DNA from: Pseudomonas inefficax | GTDB taxonomy: Bacteria; Pseudomonadota; Gammaproteobacteria; Pseudomonadales; Pseudomonadaceae | Direction of reading: 5' to 3' | Assembly (NCBI RefSeq): GCF_900277125.1 | Contig: NZ_OPYN01000085.1 | Location: 1 to 64,000 of the forward strand | Length of the DNA: 64,000 bases | Part shown: positions 9,924-18,140 of the stretch, one piece after another | Layout of the letters: each line of letters begins with the position of its first letter | Position numbering within the stretch: the stretch's first letter is position 1 | The notes under the pieces: generated by a model | Seen by the model: the letters and a program-made list of their open reading frames with translations, nothing else | Told to the model about the DNA's origin: nothing | Database searches by the model: none | Made by a program: the position numbers and the translations under genes

Positions 9924-11429
9924 ATGTGTGGCATCGTCGGTATCGTCGGTAAGTCGAACGTCAATCAGGCGCTGTATGACGCGCTTACGGTCCTCCAGCA
10001 CCGCGGCCAGGACGCTGCCGGTATCGTGACCAGCCATGACGGCCGGTTGTTCCTGCGCAAGGATAATGGCTTGGTGCGCGACGTGTTCCAGCAGCGCCAC
10101 ATGCAGCGCCTGGTCGGCAGCATCGGCATCGGCCACGTGCGCTACCCGACCGCGGGCAGCTCTACCTCGGCCGAGGCCCAGCCGTTCTACGTCAACTCGC
10201 CGTACGGCATCACCCTGGCACACAACGGCAACCTGACCAACGTCGAACAGCTGGCCAAGGAGATCTACGAGTCCGACCTGCGCCACGTCAACACCAACTC
10301 CGACTCGGAAGTCCTGCTGAACGTGTTCGCCCATGAGCTGGCGGTGCGTGGCAAGCTGCAGCCGACCGAAGAAGACGTGTTCGCCGCGGTTTCCCACGTG
10401 CACAGCCGCTGCGTCGGCGGTTACGCCGTGGTGGCGATGATCACCGGCTACGGCATCGTCGGTTTCCGTGACCCCAACGGCATCCGCCCGGTGGTGTTCG
10501 GCCAGCGTCACACCGACGAAGGCGTGGAATACATGATCGCCTCGGAAAGCGTGGCCCTGGACGTGCTCGGCTTCACCCTGATCCGCGACCTGGCGCCGGG
10601 CGAAGCGGTGTACATCACCGAAGAAGGCCAGCTGTATACCAAGCAGTGCGCCGAAGCACCGAAGCTGCAGCCGTGCATCTTCGAGCATGTCTACCTGGCC
10701 CGCCCGGACTCGATCATGGATGGCGTGTCGGTGTACAAGGCCCGTCTGCGCATGGGTGAAAAACTGGCTGACAAGATCATGCGCGAGCGCCCCGAGCACG
10801 ACATCGACGTGGTCATCCCGATCCCTGACACCAGCCGCACGGCGGCCCTGGAGCTGGCCAACCGCCTGGGCGTGAAGTTCCGCGAAGGTTTCGTCAAGAA
10901 CCGCTACATCGGCCGTACCTTCATCATGCCTGGCCAGGCCGCGCGCAAGAAATCGGTACGCCAGAAGCTCAACGCCATCGAGCTGGAGTTCCGCGGCAAG
11001 AACGTGATGCTGGTGGACGACTCGATCGTGCGCGGCACCACCTGCAAGCAGATCATCCAGATGGCCCGCGAAGCCGGCGCCAAGAACGTCTACTTCTGTT
11101 CCGCAGCGCCTGCTGTGCGCTACCCCAACGTCTACGGCATCGACATGCCGAGTGTTCACGAACTGATCGCCCACAACCGTACCACCGAACAGGTGGCCGA
11201 GTTGATTGGCGCCGACTGGCTGGTCTACCAGGACCTGCCGGACCTGATCGACTCGGTCGGCGGCGGCAAGATCAAGATTGACCACTTCGATTGCGCGGTA
11301 TTCAACGGTGAGTACGTCACCGGCGATATCGACGAAGCCTACCTTGACCGTATCGAGCAGGCTCGTAACGACCTGGCCAAGGTCAAGAACCAGGCGGTCA
11401 GCGCGATCATCGACCTCTACAACAACTGA
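9924..11429 (+). CDS. purF: Amidophosphoribosyltransferase
   Basis: PurF makes 5-phosphoribosylamine from PRPP and glutamine, the first committed step of purine synthesis. I set the start at the ATG at 9924 because processing must expose the Ntn-hydrolase catalytic cysteine of MCGIVGIVG; a start nine bases upstream would bury it. The 501-aa protein has the class II glutaminase domain (1-235) with RYPTAGSS, and a phosphoribosyltransferase domain with the PRPP loop [13 protein letters not shown] (about 363-375). metZ follows after 16 nt. Confidence 0.97.
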   Translation: MCGIVGIVGKSNVNQALYDALTVLQHRGQDAAGIVTSHDGRLFLRKDNGLVRDVFQQRHMQRLVGSIGIGHVRYPTAGSSTSAEAQPFYVNSPYGITLAHNGNLTNVEQLAKEIYESDLRHVNTNSDSEVLLNVFAHELAVRGKLQPTEEDVFAAVSHVHSRCVGGYAVVAMITGYGIVGFRDPNGIRPVVFGQRHTDEGVEYMIASESVALDVLGFTLIRDLAPGEAVYITEEGQLYTKQCAEAPKLQPCIFEHVYLARPDSIMDGVSVYKARLRMGEKLADKIMRERPEHDIDVVIPIPDTSRTAALELANRLGVKFREGFVKNRYIGRTFIMPGQAARKKSVRQKLNAIELEFRGKNVMLVDDSIVRGTTCKQIIQMAREAGAKNVYFCSAAPAVRYPNVYGIDMPSVHELIAHNRTTEQVAELIGADWLVYQDLPDLIDSVGGGKIKIDHFDCAVFNGEYVTGDIDEAYLDRIEQARNDLAKVKNQAVSAIIDLYNN

Positions 11430-11445
11430 TTTCGGGAGCGACGGC

Positions 11446-12657
11446 ATGACGGATCAATGGGATGCCGGGCGACTGGACAGTGACCTCGAGGGTGTCGGTT
11501 TCGACACCCTGGCGGTGCGCGCCGGTCAAAACCGTACACCGGAGGCCGAGCACAGCGAAGCGCTGTTCCTGACCTCCAGCTATGTGTTCCGCACGGCTGC
11601 CGACGCGGCCGCGCGCTTTGCCGGCGAAACGCCGGGCAACGTCTATTCGCGCTACACCAACCCGTCTGTGCGTGCCTTCGAGGAGCGCCTGGCGGCCATG
11701 GAAGGCGCCGAGCAGGCCGTGGGCACCTCCACCGGCATGGCGGCGATCCTTGCCGTAGTGATGTCGTTGTGCAGTGCCGGTGACCATGTGCTGGTTTCGC
11801 AGAGCGTGTTCGGCTCGACCATCAGCCTGTTCGAGAAGTACTTCAAGCGCTTTGGCGTGCAGGTGGACTATGTGCCACTGGTCGATCTCGCCGGCTGGGA
11901 AAAGGCCATCAAGTCCAATACCAAGCTGCTGATCGTCGAGTCGCCGTCCAACCCGCTGGCCGAGCTGGTCGATATCACCGCGCTCAGCGAAATCGCCCAT
12001 GCCCATGGTGCCATGCTGGTGGTGGACAACTGCTTCAGCACCCCGGCGCTGCAGCAGCCTTTGAAACTGGGCGCCGACATCGTGTTCCACTCGGCCACCA
12101 AGTTCATCGACGGCCAGGGCCGCTGCATGGGTGGCGTGGTTGCCGGCCGTGCCGAGCAGATGAAAGAAGTGGTGGGCTTCCTGCGTACCGCCGGCCCGAC
12201 CCTCAGCCCGTTCAACGCCTGGATCTTCACCAAGGGCCTGGAAACCTTGCGCCTGCGCATGCGTGCGCACTGCGAAAGCGCCCAGGTACTGGCCGAATGG
12301 CTGGAGCAGCAGGAGGGCGTGGAGAAGGTGCACTATGCCGGCCTGCCGAGCCACCCGCAGCACGAACTGGCCAAGCGCCAGATGAGTGGCTTTGGTGCGG
12401 TGGTCAGCTTCGAGGTCAAGGGTGGCAAAGAGGGCGCCTGGCGCTTCATCGACGCTACCCGGGTGATTTCCATCACCACCAACCTGGGTGACAGCAAGAC
12501 CACCATCGCCCACCCGGCCACCACCTCCCACGGCCGCCTGACGCCGCAGGAGCGTGAAGCCGCCGGTATCCGCGACAGCCTGATCCGCGTTGCCGTGGGC
12601 CTGGAAGATGTGGCCGACCTGCAGGCCGACCTGGCGCGCGGGTTGGCTGCCCTGTGA
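11446..12657 (+). CDS. metZ: O-succinylhomoserine sulfhydrylase
   Basis: MetZ condenses O-succinylhomoserine with sulfide to give homocysteine, the direct sulfhydrylation route used by pseudomonads. The 403-aa PLP enzyme of the Cys/Met-metabolism family shows [15 protein letters not shown] at the N terminus, [21 protein letters not shown], and the PLP-lysine motif [12 protein letters not shown]. The ATG at 11446 follows GGGAGCG and gives the standard length; longer in-frame starts run back inside purF. The SDR gene overlaps its end by four bases. Confidence 0.95.
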   Translation: MTDQWDAGRLDSDLEGVGFDTLAVRAGQNRTPEAEHSEALFLTSSYVFRTAADAAARFAGETPGNVYSRYTNPSVRAFEERLAAMEGAEQAVGTSTGMAAILAVVMSLCSAGDHVLVSQSVFGSTISLFEKYFKRFGVQVDYVPLVDLAGWEKAIKSNTKLLIVESPSNPLAELVDITALSEIAHAHGAMLVVDNCFSTPALQQPLKLGADIVFHSATKFIDGQGRCMGGVVAGRAEQMKEVVGFLRTAGPTLSPFNAWIFTKGLETLRLRMRAHCESAQVLAEWLEQQEGVEKVHYAGLPSHPQHELAKRQMSGFGAVVSFEVKGGKEGAWRFIDATRVISITTNLGDSKTTIAHPATTSHGRLTPQEREAAGIRDSLIRVAVGLEDVADLQADLARGLAAL

Positions 12658-13427
12658 TCGAAATCCGCGGCGGTACGCCCGGCCATAACGGCCGGGTAGC
12701 CCTGGTGACCGGTGCCGCGCGCGGCATCGGCCTGGGCATTGCCGCGTGGTTGATCTGCGAAGGCTGGCAGGTGGTGCTCAGTGACCTCGATCGCCAGCGC
12801 GGCGCCAAGGCGGCCAAGGCCCTGGGCGACAATGCCTGGTTCATCACCATGGACGTTGCCGATGAGGCCCAGGTCAGCGCGGGGGTGTCCGAGGTGCTGG
12901 GGCAGTTTGGCCGCCTGGACGCGCTGGTGTGCAATGCGGCCATCGCCAACCCGCACAACCAGACCCTCGAAAGCCTGAGCCTGGCGCAGTGGAACCGGGT
13001 GCTGGCGGTCAACCTCAATGGCCCGATGCTGCTGGCCAAGCATTGTGCGCCGTACCTGCGTGCGCACAATGGGGCGATCGTCAATCTCACCTCCACCCGG
13101 GCGCGGCAGTCCGAGCCCGATACCGAGGCCTACGCGGCGAGCAAGGGCGGCCTGGTGGCCTTGACCCATGCCCTGGCCATGAGCCTGGGCCCGGAGATCC
13201 GCGTGAATGCAGTGAGCCCGGGCTGGATCGATGCCCGTGATCCGTCGCAGCGCCGTGCCGAGCCGTTGACCGAGGCGGACCATGCCCAGCACCCGACGGG
13301 CAGGGTAGGGACGGTGGAAGACGTTGCGGCCATGGTTGCCTGGCTGTTGTCTCGGCAAGCGGCGTTCGTCACCGGCCAGGAGTTCGTGGTCGATGGCGGC
13401 ATGACCCGCAAGATGATCTACACCTGA
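12654..13427 (+). CDS. Short-chain dehydrogenase/reductase
   Basis: A 257-aa classical SDR. Visible motifs are the cofactor loop [10 protein letters not shown] (about 17-26), the NAAIA strand, a catalytic serine in VNLTSTRAR, the catalytic YAASKGG, and the PG turn in [12 protein letters not shown]. The acidic residue at the end of strand 2 (SDLDR) favours NAD(H). Start is a GTG overlapping the metZ stop (GTGA), so it is coupled to metZ, an arrangement conserved in Pseudomonas; substrate unknown. Confidence 0.85.
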   Translation: MIEIRGGTPGHNGRVALVTGAARGIGLGIAAWLICEGWQVVLSDLDRQRGAKAAKALGDNAWFITMDVADEAQVSAGVSEVLGQFGRLDALVCNAAIANPHNQTLESLSLAQWNRVLAVNLNGPMLLAKHCAPYLRAHNGAIVNLTSTRARQSEPDTEAYAASKGGLVALTHALAMSLGPEIRVNAVSPGWIDARDPSQRRAEPLTEADHAQHPTGRVGTVEDVAAMVAWLLSRQAAFVTGQEFVVDGGMTRKMIYT

Positions 13428-13448
13428 GCATTCTGCATATCCTGTAGC

Positions 13449-13542
13449 GGCCTCTTCGCGGGTAAACCCGCTCCCACAGGTACTGCACAGGTCTTGAGAG
13501 CTGTGCAGTACCTGTGGGAGCGGGTTTACCCGCGAAGAGGCC
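13449..13542. repeat. REP pair (REPIN) after the SDR gene
   Basis: Inverted pair of the same REP unit as at 4335; arms start GGCCTCTTCGCGGGTAAACC and end with its complement. It closes the purF-metZ-SDR unit before the tRNA cluster. Confidence 0.9.
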
Positions 13543-13666
13543 AGCATAGACAACCACACCGCTTTTGCCTTTTTTGAAAAAAATCCAACGGGGCTATTGA
13601 CTTAGCTTCGCCATCTGCGTAAATTTCGCGGCCTCAGCGAAGCAAACGCAACAAGCAACATCGCGA

Positions 13667-13742
13667 GGGTGATTAGCTCAGCCGGGAGAGCATCTGCCTT
13701 ACAAGCAGAGGGTCGGCGGTTCGATCCCGTCATCACCCACCA
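13667..13742 (+). tRNA. tRNA-Val (anticodon TAC)
   Basis: A complete 76-nt cloverleaf: acceptor GGGTGAT paired with ATCACCC, anticodon loop CTTACAA, T-arm GGTTCGATCC and an encoded CCA end. First of a four-tRNA cluster. Confidence 0.97.
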
Positions 13743-13808
13743 CTTCCTGAGATGTTCCTGGTGCTTCAGGTTTCGCAAGAAGCCGATAGCCAGAGAGGAA
13801 CGCACTGC

Positions 13809-13885
13809 GCAGCGGTAGTTCAGTCGGTTAGAATACCGGCCTGTCACGCCGGGGGTCGCGGGTTCGAGTCCCGTCCGCTGCGCCA
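13809..13885 (+). tRNA. tRNA-Asp (anticodon GTC), copy 1
   Basis: A 77-nt tRNA: acceptor GCAGCGG / CCGCTGC, anticodon loop CTGTCAC, T-arm GGGTTCGAGTCCC, encoded GCCA end. Identical in sequence to the two copies that follow. Confidence 0.97.
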
Positions 13886-13984
13886 TTTTTCAGTACAGAT
13901 GGGTGCCTGGCACCGGTCTGAAGCCACAAGGTAAAACGCCTTGGGCTGATCCCAGTTTCAATCGGGCGAAAGCCTGAACGATAC

Positions 13985-14061
13985 GCAGCGGTAGTTCAGT
14001 CGGTTAGAATACCGGCCTGTCACGCCGGGGGTCGCGGGTTCGAGTCCCGTCCGCTGCGCCA
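13985..14061 (+). tRNA. tRNA-Asp (anticodon GTC), copy 2
   Basis: Same 77-nt sequence as copy 1. It is preceded by a flank containing TTTCAATCGGGCGAAAGCCT that recurs almost unchanged before copy 3, so the duplicated unit includes upstream DNA. A terminator lies between copies 2 and 3. Confidence 0.97.
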
Positions 14062-14106
14062 TCTTCGTTTCAAGGTCCCTTGAACACCTTGAAGCAAACA
14101 CAAGAG

Positions 14107-14131
14107 AAGCGATCATGTTATCGCTTTTTTT
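14107..14131 (+). terminator. Intrinsic terminator between tRNA-Asp copies 2 and 3
   Basis: Stem AAGCGAT / ATCGCTT with a short loop and a run of seven T. It implies that copy 3 needs its own promoter or depends on readthrough. Confidence 0.8.
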
Positions 14132-14202
14132 GTGCCTGCCCTGAGGCCATCGCGCCGAAAGGGTAGACCCAGGTTTCAATCGGGCGCAAGCCTGAATGAT
14201 AC

Positions 14203-14279
14203 GCAGCGGTAGTTCAGTCGGTTAGAATACCGGCCTGTCACGCCGGGGGTCGCGGGTTCGAGTCCCGTCCGCTGCGCCA
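14203..14279 (+). tRNA. tRNA-Asp (anticodon GTC), copy 3
   Basis: Third identical 77-nt tRNA-Asp gene, preceded by the same ~29-nt flank as copy 2 and followed by a terminator at 14320. Confidence 0.97.
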
Positions 14280-14319
14280 TCTTCGCCTCGAGGCCCCTTG
14301 AACGCCTCGAAGCCACGAG

Positions 14320-14345
14320 AAAGCGACCTTCGGGTCGCTTTTTTC
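14320..14345 (+). terminator. Intrinsic terminator of the tRNA cluster
   Basis: Stem AAAGCGACC / GGTCGCTTT with a TTCG-like tetraloop followed by T residues; a textbook factor-independent terminator for the tRNA transcript. Confidence 0.85.
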
Positions 14346-14479
14346 GTTTTTGCGCCAGGCAATTGCCGCCGTTGACCCAGATTTACACCAACCTGACAGA
14401 CTCTTCACCGATCAGCGGTTCCTGTGCCTGCCTGCTGTGTTGCACAATAGGCACCTTCTCGACTTACCCGGAATTCGCA

Positions 14480-15319
14480 ATGACCAGATCTTCCGTCTTT
14501 GGTGCGCTCGGGCTGGCCCTGGTGCTGGCGGGCGTGACCGGTTGTTCCTCGAAAAAAGCCGCCGTCTACGAGCACGAGAATTTCGATGACTCGGGTACCT
14601 TCTCGCGCAGCTTCCCGGTGAGCGATGCCGGCTCCTGCGAGGCCGCCCGGCGCGCTTTGCTCAGCCAGGGCTACATTATCACCAGCAGTGGCGCCAACCA
14701 GGTAGTGGGCAACAAGAGCTTCCAGCAGAACAGCGAGAACCACCTGCAGATCAGCTTCAACGTCACCTGTGCGCCGGATGTGAGCGACGAGCAGCGTTCG
14801 ACCATGTTCGCCAACGCCCTGCAGGACCGTTATGCGCTGAAAAAGTCCAATACCTCCGCCAGCCTGGGCGTTGGTGTACTGGGATCGGTGTCGATGCCGA
14901 TCGGCTCCAGCGACGACTCGATGGTCAAGGTGGCCAGCGAGACGGTCACGGCGGCGCAGTTCTATGACCGCTATTTCGCCCTGGTGGAGAGCTATCTGCC
15001 AAAGCCCAAGCCTGAACAGCAGAGCAAGGCCAAGGTCGAGCAGCCCGCGCCAAAAGTCGAAGCGCCGGCGGCTGCCCTGGGGCTCCCGGAGCAGGCTGCG
15101 GCGGCACCTGTGGCACCGGCCCCGGTGGCGGCGCCTTTGGTTGAAGCGGCGCCCGCCCCGGCTGCCGTCACCCCAGCCAGCGAGGCAGTAGCGGCACCGG
15201 TGGTGGATGACAGCCAGGGCTCGCAACCGGTGGCCCCGCCAGCGGAGGCGGCACCTATTGAAGTACAGCAGCAAGCGCAGCCTGCCGAGGCCGCCGAGAC
15301 CGCGATCCCCGCACTTTGA
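14480..15319 (+). CDS. DUF2242 family lipoprotein
   Basis: A 279-aa secreted lipoprotein: signal peptide with lipobox LAGVTGCSS (mature Cys at about residue 21), a conserved domain (about 25-175) with SCEAARRALLSQGY and a second cysteine in NVTCAPD, then a ~100-residue Ala/Pro/Val-rich tail. I recognise the core as the DUF2242 family, function unknown. The ATG at 14480 starts the signal peptide; longer starts give no signal. It appears to be the last core gene before the accessory region. Confidence 0.75.
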   Translation: MTRSSVFGALGLALVLAGVTGCSSKKAAVYEHENFDDSGTFSRSFPVSDAGSCEAARRALLSQGYIITSSGANQVVGNKSFQQNSENHLQISFNVTCAPDVSDEQRSTMFANALQDRYALKKSNTSASLGVGVLGSVSMPIGSSDDSMVKVASETVTAAQFYDRYFALVESYLPKPKPEQQSKAKVEQPAPKVEAPAAALGLPEQAAAAPVAPAPVAAPLVEAAPAPAAVTPASEAVAAPVVDDSQGSQPVAPPAEAAPIEVQQQAQPAEAAETAIPAL

Positions 15320-15334
15320 TGGCTTGCCTGTACC

Positions 15335-15428
15335 GGCCTCTTCGCGGGTAAACCCGCTCCCACAGGTACTGCGCAGTTCTCGACATCTGCGCAGTACCTG
15401 TGGGAGCGGGTTTACCCGCGAAGAGGCC
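15335..15428. repeat. REP pair (REPIN) after the DUF2242 gene
   Basis: Fourth inverted REP pair of the window, same family and spacing as that at 13449. It is the last one seen; none occurs in the next 48 kb, which agrees with that DNA being acquired. Confidence 0.9.
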
Positions 15429-15696
15429 GGTGCAGCCAATGCACATCCCCTGTTACAGGCACGCGGTGATAACTTCCGGAACACCTGCTACGTTTACCAC
15501 TCGTAGGTTCCGGTGCGTCGTTAACGGTTACATCTTCAAAAAAACTGATTAATCAGTAGCTTGTGAGATTTAACGTTTTTCGATTTTACGACGTTGGAGC
15601 GACAGGCGGTTCTGTCGGGAATTTTTTTGGGCAGAACGGCCGTTAGATGCGCACCCAGATTGAGAGGTGGATGCGCGACACTTGGGGAATGAGGCG
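15429..15696. other. Non-coding junction between core and accessory DNA
   Basis: No gene is supported here. It holds an imperfect inverted repeat (15474-15513, arms TTCCGGAAC...CTACG and CGTAGGTTCCGG), a 14-bp palindrome ACTGATTAATCAGT (15544-15557) and a terminator-like hairpin at 15600. The left edge of the accessory DNA probably falls in this stretch, but I cannot define an attachment site from one side. Confidence 0.4.
15600..15628 (+). terminator. Intrinsic terminator in the junction
   Basis: Stem CGACAG / CTGTCG with loop GCGGTT, then GGAA and seven T. It may end the DUF2242 transcript or a small RNA; no promoter for the latter is evident. Confidence 0.65.
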
Positions 15697-16524
15697 TCAG
15701 CTACCCATCCTCAAGGGCGGCCCATCGCGTGTTACACCGATGATGGGCGCCCGTGGCTCAAAAATCGGCCCTCCAAAAACCTCGTCGAATTCGGTTTCCA
15801 CGTCTTTGAGGTACTTGAGGATAACGTCCAATAGCCCGCGAAACGTATCGCAATGCCACCTAACGTGAGGAGTAATGAGCGTCAGCACTCTGCTCTTAAA
15901 GTCATCCAGATCTTCAGGTAAGCCTAGTAAAGCGTCCGATCCCAAAACTGGCGACATGGCTCGATAGTTGAACATAGAAAATGACATGACTGGGACAGCG
16001 TGCAGCGCGTACAGGAGATCAAACTTTTCCTTCTGTTCCGGGCTTAAGGCATCGTAAGCGCGATCTCGAACGCCATTGCACGGTTCTACATACTGGAGGG
16101 GTGTATCAGCCGTGTCACCGATGAGTGGGCAGAAGTACCGGGTCCACCACGCCTCAAAATAACGCTGCTGGAACTCAAGGTACGTCATACCGACGATGTT
16201 GGTATTTTGCGTGTAGCGCTGGGCGCCCTTTTGGAGGCCATGCTTCGAGATGATGAAGCCGATGTTTGCCCCCGTTTCATGCATTACAGTAGTGATCGAG
16301 TGCACCACGGCCTGGGGAATGGCGCTTCCCCAATTCTTGCATTCCACGATGTACTTGATCTTGTCGACGCTTTGAACGTCCACAGCCAGCACATCCACAT
16401 TTACGGATCCCCGCGGCGTATCGAGGTCCACCTCAACCTCTGCGGATAAACCAACATTGCGGAAGATTCGTTGCACACCACTTTGAAGGTCCCGCCAGTC
16501 TTGTGGTAACGGATCATCGATCAC
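15697..16524 (-). CDS. Mrr-like restriction endonuclease domain protein
   Basis: A 275-aa protein whose N-terminal ~125 residues match the restriction-endonuclease (Mrr/cat) fold: NVDVLAVDV supplies the metal-binding Asp (about 44), and IVECKNWGS supplies the E-x-K pair (61, 63), followed by an IGFIISKHGLQKGA strand-helix. The remaining ~150 residues are unfamiliar. Enzymes with this core cut DNA, often modified DNA; the target is unknown. The start is GTG with a GGGAG ribosome site nine bases upstream. It is a single gene with no modification partner nearby, which fits a type IV-like or stand-alone nuclease. It is the first gene of the accessory region. Confidence 0.65.
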   Translation of the reverse strand: MIDDPLPQDWRDLQSGVQRIFRNVGLSAEVEVDLDTPRGSVNVDVLAVDVQSVDKIKYIVECKNWGSAIPQAVVHSITTVMHETGANIGFIISKHGLQKGAQRYTQNTNIVGMTYLEFQQRYFEAWWTRYFCPLIGDTADTPLQYVEPCNGVRDRAYDALSPEQKEKFDLLYALHAVPVMSFSMFNYRAMSPVLGSDALLGLPEDLDDFKSRVLTLITPHVRWHCDTFRGLLDVILKYLKDVETEFDEVFGGPIFEPRAPIIGVTRDGPPLRMGS

Positions 16525-16826
16525 TGCTGCTTCTCCCGTTGCAGTTCGCGGTGTGAGAGGCTACTTCTTCACAAAGGTGACGTCCACCGACTAGCTACAG
16601 CTCGGGCCTTAAAAAGCGCAGCTGGTCAGCTGCCACCGGGGTTTCCTCTGATGGTGTGCTTAGAAGCGCCCGCTGGCGCAGGCGGCATTCAGTCCAAGGG
16701 TGGTCTCTTGGAGTACAAGGTGGAGGATCGCTCGACGTTTGTAGCTCGGTTTGCCTGGACTTACCCGTAGATTTTCAACCTGATATTCTCTCGGCCCTAT
16801 CGCAATGGTAAGGCTGGGAGCCTGAA
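16525..16826. other. Intergenic stretch without recognisable content
   Basis: About 300 nt between divergent genes. It must hold promoters for the Mrr-like gene and for the gene at 16827, but I see no clear boxes, repeats or reading frames with codon character. Confidence 0.4.
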
Positions 16827-17564
16827 ATGAGTTTTGTCCCGAGCTGTGACAGCAGAGAAGACGCCATTAACTCTCTTGCTCAGATCTATGCAGTTTCCTC
16901 CGATGATATCGAACGAGTTCTTCGAGACCCGACTGTGCAAGAAATTGCACAAGAGTGGGGTGAAATCCAAAAGCCGGGGTTTCACTATATTGTGTGGCAC
17001 TTGTTAAATGCCTACCCGCGCGAGGACATCACGCACGCCTACTATTACCATTCGACCAGCTATGGTGGCTGTCCTTCGTGGTTTGACGAAGGGTTGCTTG
17101 GCTCGATGCAGGGTGTGGGGCGATTTCTAGACAAGATCATGGGGTTGATCCCTGAGGATAAACGCCCAATGGCAAAGCCGGTGGCGGCAGGGATCGTAAA
17201 GCTCCGTAGCGAATACGAAGGTTCTGCGGGTGATGCCACCGGGCCCTGGGCATGGAATACCCTCACAGCTGCAAGCTCTAGCGAAGACGGCATGAATTTC
17301 CGGATTCCTGAGGCAATTCGGGATATGTGGTCAAGCAGCTTTTGCGGTGGAGGCGGAACGGTCGATCTCAGGGAGGTCATCGAAGGACACCTGAAGCCTG
17401 TAGTAGTCAAATTCAAAGGGAAAACGACCGATATCTATGACTACTGCGCATCGCTATGGGCCTACCTGCTTTCGGATGACGGGGAATGTCACCTCACCCA
17501 CACCTTCAGGGGCACCGGACAAACCATTCCCCGCGAGGACATCGCTGCGGTAATTGACGTGTAA
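16827..17564 (+). CDS. Hypothetical protein
   Basis: I do not recognise this 245-aa soluble protein. It has no signal peptide or membrane segment. Noticeable features are a central His/Tyr-rich stretch (HAYYYHSTSYGG, about residues 70-81) and a glycine run SFCGGGG near residue 170. Codon use looks like ordinary coding DNA. It is followed within 15 nt by a broken transporter gene in the opposite orientation, so its right-hand neighbourhood has been rearranged. Confidence 0.55.
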   Translation: MSFVPSCDSREDAINSLAQIYAVSSDDIERVLRDPTVQEIAQEWGEIQKPGFHYIVWHLLNAYPREDITHAYYYHSTSYGGCPSWFDEGLLGSMQGVGRFLDKIMGLIPEDKRPMAKPVAAGIVKLRSEYEGSAGDATGPWAWNTLTAASSSEDGMNFRIPEAIRDMWSSSFCGGGGTVDLREVIEGHLKPVVVKFKGKTTDIYDYCASLWAYLLSDDGECHLTHTFRGTGQTIPREDIAAVIDV

Positions 17565-17574
17565 CGACTTGAAA

Positions 17575-17837
17575 GCTGAGCCGTATACAGAAAGACCGCC
17601 ACATGCAGAGGTCCAGCTAAGTCCTTCGGCGATGAAGAGAAACTCGCCGGCGAACAACAGACCCACTGCCATACCTGATCGGCACCATACCGGTAGAAGC
17701 CAAGCTTTTTGCAGCGCTAATCGGCCCGTGCCCCACAAAAGAACTACAGCGATGCCTAACCGGATAGCAACCAAGGCTGTCCAGGGAGGCCCATCCATCG
17801 ATGCACGGGTATAGCAATCCTGAATGCACTCAGCCAT
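17575..17837 (-). pseudogene. Fragment of an EamA/DMT family transporter, frameshifted
   Basis: Read on the minus strand, the segment gives PPWTALVAIRLGIAVVLLW and then FAGEFLFIAEGLSWTSA, the second and third helices of a drug/metabolite transporter of the type with FLFVAEGLRWTTASHM. Directly after TSA the frame shifts and the next family block continues as HVAVFLYTA in another frame, then homology stops at about 17575. Both ends of the gene (first helix and everything after helix 4) are missing. It is a decayed internal fragment, presumably left by the insertion or deletion that shaped this region. Confidence 0.7.
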
Positions 17838-18140
17838 AGGACCTCAGTCTTGATGGTCTAAGTGTGCAAAAAGATCAACAAACTATGTCGATAAATTTTA
17901 TTGCAGCAACTGAATCTTGACTTTCAGGACAAAAATCTAATCGATATTAATACATAAGTCATTGTTTTATATGGGTTTGTTCATCTGTCTTCCTGCATAA
18001 ACTCGGGAGGAGTTCCCTCTGAGCAGATTGCGCAGGATTGATTTATGTTGAAATTAAGATCAATTCTCATTAGATTCGCGCTCCGTCGAAGGGGCATGTC
18101 TGCCTGTGTCCTTCGGTGCGGACGGTAGGCAGCGCGAGAG
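17838..18140. other. Upstream region of the TonB receptor gene
   Basis: AT-rich non-coding DNA of about 300 nt leading to the receptor gene. It contains a possible Fur site at 18055-18071; no gene is supported. Confidence 0.45.
18055..18071 (+). promoter_or_regulatory. Possible Fur box
   Basis: The sequence AAGATCAATTCTCATTA (complement TAATGAGAATTGATCTT) keeps the TGAGAAT/TTGAT pattern of degenerate Fur sites and lies 70 nt upstream of a siderophore receptor gene, where iron control is expected. The match is partial. Confidence 0.4.

Noticed and set aside
9903..11447. A 514-codon minus-strand frame opposite purF
   Set aside because: Antisense shadow of a well-conserved purF gene.
13667..15696. 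tRNA cluster as attachment site of the accessory region
   Set aside because: The DUF2242 gene and a REP pair of core type lie between the tRNAs and the first accessory gene, and I found no tRNA 3' end repeat further right.
16525..16826. CRISPR array or small RNA in this and the other accessory gaps
   Set aside because: No regularly spaced repeats anywhere in the window, and no promoter-terminator pair that would mark a small RNA.
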